Source: UBA931 sp036825435 (GTDB taxonomy: Bacteria; Pseudomonadota; Gammaproteobacteria; Burkholderiales; Casimicrobiaceae). From it: a DNA stretch of 15,261 nucleotides. Each line of letters begins with the position of its first letter. Positions within the stretch are counted from its first letter, which is position 1. Shown here piece by piece: positions 1 to 7,282 of the stretch. Made by a program: the position numbers and the translations under genes. A model generated the notes under the pieces. That model searched no databases, was not told the DNA's origin, and was given only the letters and a program-made list of their open reading frames with translations. Location: positions 1 through 15,261 of the forward strand of contig DAISYG010000052.1 in the NCBI GenBank assembly GCA_036825435.1, read 5' to 3'.

Positions 1-567
1 AGGAGAAATATAGTGTTTATCGAGAATGAGTTGGTTGTCTGGTCGTCTTTCAATGATACGGACAACGCCCAACCCCATCCAACCATCGGTCAGTTCGGAC
101 TCAAGAGCCAATCGCAAACGCAATTCGCCAAGTTGAATTGCTGCAGGTGGCCCTGCAACGGAGTTGGTGTCATTAAGCTCGGCATCTATCGTCTGATAAC
201 GCGCCAGCGATTCAGGTGACGCATCAAAACTGATTTCTTCTGAACCGTGTCGTCTGATGGGAAGAGCCAGAATGACACGCTGGTCTTTCGTATTGGCAGG
301 AATATCCAAGGGCTCAGGCGCACTGGTTTGCGATGGGATATTAAAGGGTGTGCCATCAGGAAGAATGCCGCGTGCTTGAAGAATAGAGACTTTTCCCAGT
401 TTCAGAGCATCTTGGTCGATTTCCATTTCAGAAAAACCCCAGAAACATCCGCGCAGCGGTAAAGTCCGCGCGTGTGCGTAGAACTCAAAATAGCGTTCTT
501 GCTGTTGAAACTGCTGCGGGCGTAAAAATGCTCCTTCTGCCCAAACAACTTTTTTTTGCCACATCAT
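1..567 (-). CDS. tssK: TssK, T6SS baseplate protein (N-terminal part, cut by window edge)
   Basis: TssK (ImpJ/VasE family) is the cytoplasmic adaptor that joins the T6SS baseplate (TssF, TssG, TssE, VgrG) to the membrane complex through TssL and TssM. Reading leftward from the ATG at 567-565, all 189 codons down to base 1 are open, so the gene runs off the window; full family members are about 445 residues. The start MMWQKKVVWAEGAFLRPQQF matches the family opening (V-x-W-x-EG-x-FLxPQ-x-F), followed by ERYFEFYAHAR and, further on, WGFSEMEID. Two adjacent ATGs (567 and 564) are possible starts, and no strong Shine-Dalgarno sequence is visible before them. The gene lies 33 bases after the tssJ stop on the same strand and is probably cotranscribed with it. 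Identity is secure from the N-terminal half; the rest is unseen. Confidence 0.93.
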   Translation of the reverse strand, partial: MMWQKKVVWAEGAFLRPQQFQQQERYFEFYAHARTLPLRGCFWGFSEMEIDQDALKLGKVSILQARGILPDGTPFNIPSQTSAPEPLDIPANTKDQRVILALPIRRHGSEEISFDASPESLARYQTIDAELNDTNSVAGPPAAIQLGELRLRLALESELTDGWMGLGVVRIIERRPDNQLILDKHYISP

Positions 568-600
568 AATTGTGCGTCTTAATTTGTATTAAAGGAGAGA

Positions 601-1152
601 TTATGGGGAAATGAACACCTGTTGCGCATCAATGTTTATGTTATATGCTTCTTCAGGCTTCAGCATACCGGAAACCACGGGAATGCCTGAAAAATAACTG
701 ACTTCAGACGCTGGTGAAACAGCATGCGTCGTTCGCCAGATACTTTTTTCAAGATCGCGATAGGCAACCAATACCCCGATTGCCGTTGTTTCCAAATGCC
801 CCGGTCTTGTCAAAATGCGTGTTTCGCCCGGATAAAGAGTAAATTCTTCCTTCCCTAACAGATCGCCACCTAGTGTGGCAGTGTCTTTGTCAAAAAGAGA
901 AAAAAAATCCGCACTGGAAAAAAGCGCAACGGACTTGAGTTCATAAATGCGAACGGCCACCGGGGATGGGCGGCCATTGATGTCAGGATTAATTTGGGCA
1001 TTGGCTGATATGTGCAGCGTTAGAGCAACGGGTTCCATCGGTCTTGGACCAAGGGCGCAACTTGTCATGGTGATAGTTATACCCATCATTAGTAAGACAT
1101 TGAATAAAAACAAAAAAGAGAAAGCTCTGAATTTGGCAATGACTGTATTCAC
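601..1152 (-). CDS. tssJ: TssJ, T6SS outer-membrane lipoprotein
   Basis: TssJ (VasD/SciN family) is a lipoprotein anchored in the outer membrane that binds the periplasmic end of TssM. I start it at the GTG at 1152-1150, giving 183 residues, the normal family size. This start puts a short positive N-terminus and a hydrophobic stretch (about residues 8-29) directly before the lipobox-like MTSC with Cys32. Ala at +2 agrees with outer-membrane sorting. The mature part has the family pattern: LTLHISANAQINPDINGRPS, then PVAVRIYELK, FSSADFFSLFDKD, LYPGE and a late IGVLVAYRDLE. The frame stays open upstream to 1404, but that would bury the signal peptide 84 residues inside the protein and put the start far upstream of the promoter at 1216-1244. 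A GTG start with only a weak AAGAGA ahead is the main uncertainty. Confidence 0.9.
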   Translation of the reverse strand: MNTVIAKFRAFSFLFLFNVLLMMGITITMTSCALGPRPMEPVALTLHISANAQINPDINGRPSPVAVRIYELKSVALFSSADFFSLFDKDTATLGGDLLGKEEFTLYPGETRILTRPGHLETTAIGVLVAYRDLEKSIWRTTHAVSPASEVSYFSGIPVVSGMLKPEEAYNINIDAQQVFISP

Positions 1153-1215
1153 ATTGAATCTCTTGTGTCTTGTATTTTGACGAATGATGGACTTTCGTTC
1201 CCAGATTAGGGTAGT

Positions 1216-1244
1216 ATCATACCGGCTTTGTGCATTTAAGACAA
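1216..1244 (-). promoter_or_regulatory. Sigma70-type promoter for tssJ-tssK
   Basis: On the minus strand, TTGTCT (1244-1239; four of six against TTGACA) is followed by exactly 17 bases and TATGAT (1221-1216; five of six against TATAAT). Transcription would start near 1209, giving a leader of roughly 57 bases before the GTG of tssJ. This also argues against the longer upstream tssJ start. The -35 hexamer lies inside a small palindrome at 1238-1250. Confidence 0.65.
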
Positions 1245-1250
1245 AGTCTT
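1238..1250. repeat. Small palindrome over the tssJK -35 element
   Basis: AAGAC-AAA-GTCTT is a perfect 5-base inverted repeat with a 3-base centre, overlapping the TTGTCT hexamer of the leftward promoter. A direct copy of its left half (TAAGACAAA) recurs at 1271-1279, 34 bases away. Two spaced copies beside a promoter could be a regulator site, but the repeat is short and may be chance. Confidence 0.3.
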
Positions 1251-1610
1251 GTTGTTGAAAAAACGGGCCGTAAGACAAAAGGGCGGGTTGATGATATTTG
1301 CAATACGTGATACGTGCACGGTTATTGTTACAAAATAAACCTGATTTAATATGCAAGAGATTTCTGAAAAATGCGTGAATGAAGTTAGATAGGGCTAAGC
1401 TCATTAAAAGCGTAATTTGTTTACAACAATGAAGTGGATTTCAATATGGCGCTGTCGAGCGAAGCAATCTTTCAAAGTTTCTCAGAGAAAAATCAGATAA
1501 AACAGTATGGTCAACAACATAATCAAATACGGTTTATTTGTTGTTTTATGCGGTTATGTTATTAACTCATGAGATACATACGGTAGCGACAGAAAAAATT
1601 TTTGGAAATC

Positions 1611-2897
1611 ATGGAAAATATTCTGGGTTCTTTTGATGATTCGCAAAAGGGAGCAAAAGGCAATTCCGTGCAGAACGTTATGCCGGTTGCGGGGCAATTG
1701 GGGTTAGCATCTGATTTGCCAGAAGTGATCACTGGAACAAATCCATTAACGGCGGCGGCCAATCCGCTGTTGAATTTGATCCCTCAGTTGCGGACGTCGT
1801 TACAACAACCAGATCCGGGGACATTGCATAACCAGTTGGTACAACAGATTCAGCTTTTCGAACAGCGAGCCCGACAGGCGGGAATATCCAATGAAACAGT
1901 GATTGGTGCGCGGTATTGTCTGTGTACGGTACTTGATGAGATGGCCGGACAAACGCCATGGGGCGGGGCGGGCATCTGGACAAAATACAGCCTCTTGGTG
2001 GTATTTCATAAAGAAACTTGGGGTGGTGAAAAATTCTTTCAGCTTTTGGCTAAACTGGCGCAGAACCCACAACAGCATCGTGATCTTCTCGAATTGATGT
2101 ATTACTGTATTGCTTTGGGATTCGAAGGACGTTTTCATGTTGTAGAAAATGGGCGCGCACAGTTGGAAACCCTCAAACAGAGATTGGTCAAAATTTTGCG
2201 TACCGCAAAAGGTGATGTTGAGAAAGGATTGTCTCCGCATTGGCAGGGTGAACAAGGTAATCAGCAAAAAATTTGGTCATTGTTGCCCGTGTGGGTTGTG
2301 GCGGCAATGGCAGGTCTGATTGCTTTACTGGTTTATTTATGGTTTGTCTTTGGTTTGGCTCGTTTGTCGGACGATGTATTTGCGTCCATCAATAGCATTC
2401 GATTGCCACGCATCATGTTATCGCAACCGGCTGCCCCACGATTAGCTAAATTCCTTGAACCAGAGATACGAGAGGGTCTTGTGACGGTACATGATGAGGC
2501 CGACCGCAGCACCGTCATTTTGCGGGGAGATGGATTGTTTGACAGCGGGTCAGATCGGATACGACCACGCTACGAACATGTGATTGCAAGGGTAGCCGCA
2601 GCATTGAATGATGTTCAGGGCGCCGTATTGGTGGCCGGTTATACGGATAATGTACCCATTCGTACTTTGCGCTATCCGTCAAACTGGCAACTTTCACAGG
2701 CGCGCGCCGATTCAGTAAAAACCATGCTGGAGAAAAAATTAACGGTTCCCAGCCGAGTGCGTGCCGAAGGACGTGCTGATGCAGATCCTGTGGCCCCCAA
2801 TGATTCGTCTGCCAATCGTGCATTGAACCGGCGTGTGGAGATTGTTTTATTACTGTCTCCGACAGAACGTGATAACCAATTGCGAAAACAACCATGA
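1611..2897 (+). CDS. tssL: TssL with C-terminal OmpA-type peptidoglycan-binding domain
   Basis: TssL (DotU/IcmH family) is the inner-membrane partner of TssM and contacts TssK in the cytoplasm. With the ATG at 1611 it has 428 residues. The cytoplasmic DotU domain covers about residues 50-200 (motifs ARYCLCTVLDEMA and WGGEKFF). One membrane helix follows at about 223-248. The periplasmic C-terminus (about 300-415) is an OmpA-like domain with GDGLFDSGSD, VAGYTDN, NWQLSQARAD and NRALNRRVEI, the residues expected for diaminopimelate binding. Such 'specialised' TssLs bind the cell wall themselves, so no separate TagL-type anchor is needed. A TTG three codons upstream (1602) is in frame; I prefer the ATG, though neither has a strong ribosome site. 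The stop overlaps the tssM start by 4 bases (ATGA), pointing to translational coupling. Confidence 0.95.
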   Translation: MENILGSFDDSQKGAKGNSVQNVMPVAGQLGLASDLPEVITGTNPLTAAANPLLNLIPQLRTSLQQPDPGTLHNQLVQQIQLFEQRARQAGISNETVIGARYCLCTVLDEMAGQTPWGGAGIWTKYSLLVVFHKETWGGEKFFQLLAKLAQNPQQHRDLLELMYYCIALGFEGRFHVVENGRAQLETLKQRLVKILRTAKGDVEKGLSPHWQGEQGNQQKIWSLLPVWVVAAMAGLIALLVYLWFVFGLARLSDDVFASINSIRLPRIMLSQPAAPRLAKFLEPEIREGLVTVHDEADRSTVILRGDGLFDSGSDRIRPRYEHVIARVAAALNDVQGAVLVAGYTDNVPIRTLRYPSNWQLSQARADSVKTMLEKKLTVPSRVRAEGRADADPVAPNDSSANRALNRRVEIVLLLSPTERDNQLRKQP

Positions 2898-5800
2898 TCT
2901 ATCGTCTTTTCCGTCTTCTTTTCAGCCGGCGAATGTTGGTTTTTTTGGGATTGCTGGCGCTCGCCGCGATCATCTGGTTTGGTGGTCCGCTATTAGCGAT
3001 TGCCGATTACCGACCATTGGAGCCTGCGCGGACACGCTGGATTTGTATCATCGCGATTTTCGGCGTGTGGATAATCCGCTCATTATTTCGTTGGTGGCGC
3101 GCCAAAAATATTAACGACAAACTGCTGTCCAGAATGGCCAAGGCGCGCGAATCGGAAGCAGCGTCCTCCAAAATCATTCAGCCCGGAGAAGAAGAGGTTG
3201 CTGTTCTGCAAGCACGGTTTAATGAAGCCATTGCTATTCTGAAAAAACGGCGTACCAAATCATCATCGGCGGGGCGTGGATGGCGCTTGTTTTCCCGACA
3301 ATATCTTTATGAACTGCCTTGGTACATATTCATTGGAGCACCGGGCTCCGGCAAAACAACGGCGTTGATCAACTCAGGTCTTTCTTTTCCTTTAGCGGAG
3401 CGCTTTGGAAAAGCCGCGGTTCGTGGTGTAGGCGGAACACGTAATTGCGACTGGTGGTTTACGGATGAAGCGGTGCTTTTGGATACCGCTGGACGCTATA
3501 CCACACATGAAAGCAATGAAGCAGTGGATAAAGCGGAGTGGGGCGGTTTCTTGGATTTGTTAAAACAATTTCGCCCGCAACAACCGATTAATGGTGTGAT
3601 TTTGACCATCAGTGTTGCCGATCTTTTGTCGATGGATGCGCAGGCACGTATGCAGCACGCGCTACAGTTGAAAAAACGGCTGAATGAATTGAGGGAAGAT
3701 CTCGGAGTACAGTTTCCTGTTTACGTCATGGTTGCGAAAGCGGATCTTCTGGCGGGCTTTTCGGAATATTTTGACAGTCTGGGAAAAGACGAGCGTGCTC
3801 AGGTATGGGGGTTTACCTTCCAGCATACAGAGTCGACACTGACGCAAGCGATGATTCATGAAACTTTTCTGAGAGAGTTTCAGCTTCTGGACGAACGAAT
3901 CAATACAGGGCTTGCCGAGATTTTATTGCAAGAACCGGATCTTGCCCGAAGAGCCAAGATTTACGCTTTCCCCCAGCAATTTGCCGGATTACAAGATCTT
4001 TTGTTGGAAATGGTGGAAATCATTTTCACCGATTCAAAATTCACGACACCTCCTGTCCTGAGAGGTGTTTATTTCACAAGTGGAACTCAGGAAGGCACGC
4101 CTTTTGACCGAATTTTGAATTCGATGCAGAAAAAATTCGGGATAACGGCGGGGACGCCGAGCGCATTTGTTGGAGAGTCAGGGAAAAGCTTCTTTTTGCA
4201 CAATCTGCTGACCCAATTGATATTCTCGGAATCTCATCTTGCCGGACGAAACGTGCGTTGGGAGCGGCGCCAGCGTTGGTTGCGTCTGGCAGGGTACACC
4301 GGAGTTTGTGCATTGCTGGGACTTGCCATCACGGCATGGTGGATCAGTTATGAAAAGAATCGCCGTTATATTGCAGAGGTGGGTGTTAGTGCAGACAAGC
4401 TGGCCAAGCTTGTGCAGTCGGCACCGCGTGAAATCCAGTCGGATGTTATAGACCTTGTACCGGTAATGACAGACGCTCATGAATTACCCTACAGCAAATA
4501 TTTTACTTTTCCAGATGCGCCGTTAAGCTATCGCTGGGGGCTTTATCAGGGAAATAAACTGGGAGCGGCTTCAAATATTGCTTATCAGCGTATTTTGGAA
4601 GATTCTCTGCTTCTGTTGGTGTCACAACGCGTTGAACGAGCATTGAGAGAAACACCTCCCGATGATCCCTTGGCTAATTATGAAGCGCTGAAAATGTATC
4701 TGATGCTTTACGAACCGGAACATTACGATGGTGAGGCGCTCAGGGACTGGATTTTGGCAGATTGGGACACTTCACTGCCTTTCGAAATACCCAAGGAAGA
4801 GCGTGACGAACTGGATCTGCATCTGAACAATCTTTTATTGCCACGGGTGGTCAGTTCACCGTTTCCGCAAGATGAGAATTTGGTCTTGGAAACACAGGCA
4901 CGACTGGCTTACTTTACACTGCCGCAGCGTGTTTACAGCCGCTTGAAACGGCAGTTAATGCGAGAGCACAACGATATTATTCCTTTTACCGTTGCTGGTG
5001 CTGGCGGTGTTCAGGCACCTCTGGTGTTTATCCGCCACAGTGGGGCGCCCTTGACAGAAGGGGTGCATGGTCTGTTCTCCTATTACGGCTACTATGAAAT
5101 TTTTTCCAAAGAGGTTTCCAGTGCTGTATTGCGAATGGTCGAAGAAGAAGATTGGGTGTTGGGTGGTCACCAGAAAAAACTATCAGACAGAATTGCCGAC
5201 TGGGATAAAAATAAATTGATTCTCGAAGTCAGACGCCTTTACCTTCTTGATTACGTCAAATATTGGGAAACATTTTTGGATGATGTACGCCTGATCAGGC
5301 CAACATCACTTCAGCAAAGCATCCAATTGGCCAAAATTCTCTCCAGCCCAGATTCTCCGATGGAGCAGTTTGTGCGCGCGGCATCTGATGAGACTACTTT
5401 GATCCGCGTACCCAAAACCACCAGTGATCGCTCATTGTTTGATCGTGCCAAGAATCGCCTGCGTACAACGAAAACCGATGTTGAGCGGGTGATCGGCCCC
5501 ATTACTGCGGGTGGAAGAGCACCACAAAGATTGGAGTCCATTGTTGATAATCGCTTTGAAACATTGCGCCGATTAGCCGATCCAAACAACACCGGTGCGA
5601 GCGGGCTTGAAGGGGTGAAACAAACGATTAATGAGTTGTACACTTATTTGCTGGCAACGGAATCGGCTTTGCAAAGCGGCTCGCCACCGCCGTCCAATGC
5701 CATGGCGAGCAAATTGCGTGCGGAGGCCGCGCGGTTGCCGGAGCCTTTGCGCAGCATGATGTCAGAGTTGGCAACTTCGGGTTCCGCTCATATAGCCGGA

Positions 5801-6511
5801 GCAGCGAGAGCCAATTTAAGTACCAGCCTGTCATCAACCGTCAGTGACTTTTGCCGAAAAGCCATTGCAGGGCGTTACCCGTTCAATGCTAACGCCACTC
5901 AAGAAGTGACGGCGGACGATTTTGCCAGAATGTTTTCGCCTCATGGTTTGATGGATGATTTTTTTCAGAAGAATTTGGCATCCATTGTTGACATGTCCAG
6001 CAACCCTTGGCGATTCAAACAGGGTGTTGATAATGTGCCCAGAGGCGGAACGGCGTCTCTGGCGGCATTCCAACGGGCTGCCGTTATCAAGGATGTTTTT
6101 TTTCGCCAGTCAGGAAATCGTCCTTCGTTTCAGATAGAAATCAAACCAGTGGAGATGGACGCCTCAATTACTGATTTTACGTTGGACGTGGACGGACAGA
6201 TTGTGAAATACAGCCATGGTCCGCAAGTGCCTACAAGCATAACTTGGCCCGGACCACGAAACAGTGGACAGGTGCGTACGCAATTATTACCCAATGTCAG
6301 CGGCAGTTCAGGCTCATTGGTGGAAGGTCCGTGGGCACTTCATCGGTTATTTGACAAAGCGCAGATTACGCAAGGTAGCTCCCCGGAAAAACTCATGGTT
6401 GCCTTGAATTTGGATGGAAGACGGATTGTGTTGGAAGTAACATCAAGCAGCGTACAAAATCCGTTTCGCTTGCGGCAAATTAGAGAATTCAACTGCCCCA
6501 GCGGTTTTTGA
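2894..6511 (+). CDS. tssM: TssM (IcmF family), T6SS membrane-complex protein
   Basis: TssM spans the inner membrane and periplasm and joins TssL to the TssJ lipoprotein. The 1205-residue protein is of usual family length. Two N-terminal membrane helices (about residues 14-32 and 49-66) are followed by the cytoplasmic NTPase-like domain with an intact Walker A, GAPGSGKT (148-155), and DTAGRY (197-202). A third helix (about 462-482) leads to the large periplasmic part. Near the C-terminus, FQIEIKPVEMDASITDF and SITWPGP belong to the conserved IcmF C-terminal region that contacts TssJ. The intact Walker A suggests nucleotide binding may be retained, which is not so in all TssMs. Translation starts inside the tssL stop codon. 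No frameshift is visible over the whole length. Confidence 0.97.
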   Translation: MIYRLFRLLFSRRMLVFLGLLALAAIIWFGGPLLAIADYRPLEPARTRWICIIAIFGVWIIRSLFRWWRAKNINDKLLSRMAKARESEAASSKIIQPGEEEVAVLQARFNEAIAILKKRRTKSSSAGRGWRLFSRQYLYELPWYIFIGAPGSGKTTALINSGLSFPLAERFGKAAVRGVGGTRNCDWWFTDEAVLLDTAGRYTTHESNEAVDKAEWGGFLDLLKQFRPQQPINGVILTISVADLLSMDAQARMQHALQLKKRLNELREDLGVQFPVYVMVAKADLLAGFSEYFDSLGKDERAQVWGFTFQHTESTLTQAMIHETFLREFQLLDERINTGLAEILLQEPDLARRAKIYAFPQQFAGLQDLLLEMVEIIFTDSKFTTPPVLRGVYFTSGTQEGTPFDRILNSMQKKFGITAGTPSAFVGESGKSFFLHNLLTQLIFSESHLAGRNVRWERRQRWLRLAGYTGVCALLGLAITAWWISYEKNRRYIAEVGVSADKLAKLVQSAPREIQSDVIDLVPVMTDAHELPYSKYFTFPDAPLSYRWGLYQGNKLGAASNIAYQRILEDSLLLLVSQRVERALRETPPDDPLANYEALKMYLMLYEPEHYDGEALRDWILADWDTSLPFEIPKEERDELDLHLNNLLLPRVVSSPFPQDENLVLETQARLAYFTLPQRVYSRLKRQLMREHNDIIPFTVAGAGGVQAPLVFIRHSGAPLTEGVHGLFSYYGYYEIFSKEVSSAVLRMVEEEDWVLGGHQKKLSDRIADWDKNKLILEVRRLYLLDYVKYWETFLDDVRLIRPTSLQQSIQLAKILSSPDSPMEQFVRAASDETTLIRVPKTTSDRSLFDRAKNRLRTTKTDVERVIGPITAGGRAPQRLESIVDNRFETLRRLADPNNTGASGLEGVKQTINELYTYLLATESALQSGSPPPSNAMASKLRAEAARLPEPLRSMMSELATSGSAHIAGAARANLSTSLSSTVSDFCRKAIAGRYPFNANATQEVTADDFARMFSPHGLMDDFFQKNLASIVDMSSNPWRFKQGVDNVPRGGTASLAAFQRAAVIKDVFFRQSGNRPSFQIEIKPVEMDASITDFTLDVDGQIVKYSHGPQVPTSITWPGPRNSGQVRTQLLPNVSGSSGSLVEGPWALHRLFDKAQITQGSSPEKLMVALNLDGRRIVLEVTSSSVQNPFRLRQIREFNCPSGF

Positions 6512-6521
6512 AAATAAGCCT

Positions 6522-7250
6522 ATGTCAGAACTCCACTTTTGTTGCTATGGAAAACTGCCTGTTTTTGGTGATTTCATTACCCGTGGAAACGATAAAGGTT
6601 TTATCCGCTATCTGGATCAATGGTTTCAACAAGGATTACCGACGCTACAGATGACGGAAGGTTCTGTTGCACGCCAACAATATTTGGCGGCACCTGTCTG
6701 GAATTTTTTATGGCCGGATGTTTTTGGGCAAGGCAAAGTTGGCTTGGGCGTTGTGACACCGTCCCATGATCGTGTAGGCCGTTTGTTTCCATGGATACTG
6801 CTTGGCACTCAAGAGTTGAATCGTTTTCAACCGGTAACGCTGGCAGGATTAAAAGAGTTTTATTGGTCGATGGGTAGTATTGCTTTTAATGCCGTCAAGC
6901 GGCAGCACTTTCCTGACGATATTGAACATGAGTTTGCCGCGCTTGATATACTTTTCATGAAAGCTCGGCAAAAATTTGTGGATGAACCCCATGAAAATGA
7001 AGATGATGTTTTGTCGATTCTTGGCATACCCTCTGAAAAAGGTGGCGAGACGATCAGTGACCAGACAACCGTTCCATTATCAGAAAATTATTTACCTTGG
7101 GCAGAACTGCCGATGATTTTTGATGCGACTGGCGGTACCAGTTATTGGTGGACAAATCAATATAACGGTGGCGCATTGCGAGGGTTTGTACATCACGGCG
7201 GGTTAACCACGCCATTGTTGAAAACGCTTTTCAAGGGTATTGATCTGTAA
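6522..7250 (+). CDS. tagF: TagF, T6SS post-translational regulator
   Basis: TagF (SciT/ImpM family) is a cytoplasmic protein that in Pseudomonas represses T6SS assembly independently of the kinase pathway. The 242-residue product has the family opening YGKLPVFGDFITRGN, then VWNFLWPDVFG and GVVTPSHDRVGRLFPW, and later LPMIFDATGGTSYWW. It lies 10 bases after tssM and 32 bases before the kinase gene. No PppA phosphatase domain is fused to it, although TagF-PppA fusions exist in some lineages. The start has little Shine-Dalgarno sequence ahead, so it may depend on coupling with tssM. The link with the adjacent kinase is known from other clusters; direct interaction here is inference. Confidence 0.92.
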   Translation: MSELHFCCYGKLPVFGDFITRGNDKGFIRYLDQWFQQGLPTLQMTEGSVARQQYLAAPVWNFLWPDVFGQGKVGLGVVTPSHDRVGRLFPWILLGTQELNRFQPVTLAGLKEFYWSMGSIAFNAVKRQHFPDDIEHEFAALDILFMKARQKFVDEPHENEDDVLSILGIPSEKGGETISDQTTVPLSENYLPWAELPMIFDATGGTSYWWTNQYNGGALRGFVHHGGLTTPLLKTLFKGIDL

Positions 7251-7282
7251 GACGTAGCCGATCTCATTACATTGTAAATATT

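Larger units (their letters stand above)
1153..1610. other. Divergent intergenic control region between tssJ and tssL
   Basis: No credible gene lies in these roughly 460 bases. They separate the leftward tssJ-tssK pair from the rightward tssL-hcp run, so both sets are probably controlled here. The leftward promoter is annotated separately. For the rightward set I see no convincing sigma70 pair; the best -35-like hexamer is TTTACA at 1420-1425, but the match about 17 bases downstream (AATATG, 1443-1448) is poor. Other structures are a tandem ATACGTG repeat at 1303-1316, a direct repeat TAAGACAAA at 1237-1245 and 1271-1279, and an imperfect inverted repeat AACATAATC / GGTTATGTT at 1516-1524 and 1552-1560. 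I saw no clear sigma54 -24/-12 element by eye. Confidence 0.7.

Noticed and set aside
601..1404. Long 267-codon frame for tssJ starting at 1404
   Set aside because: It buries the lipoprotein signal more than 100 residues inside and starts upstream of the likely promoter at 1216-1244; the GTG at 1152 gives a normal TssJ.
1420..1448. Sigma70 promoter for tssL (TTTACA with AATATG)
   Set aside because: The -35 is good but the -10 matches only three of six bases; mentioned only as a weak candidate in the intergenic region entry.
1800..2895. Antisense open frames across tssL (for example 155 and 126 codons)
   Set aside because: They lie opposite a clearly coding gene, show no protein family features and have low-quality amino-acid patterns typical of shadow frames.
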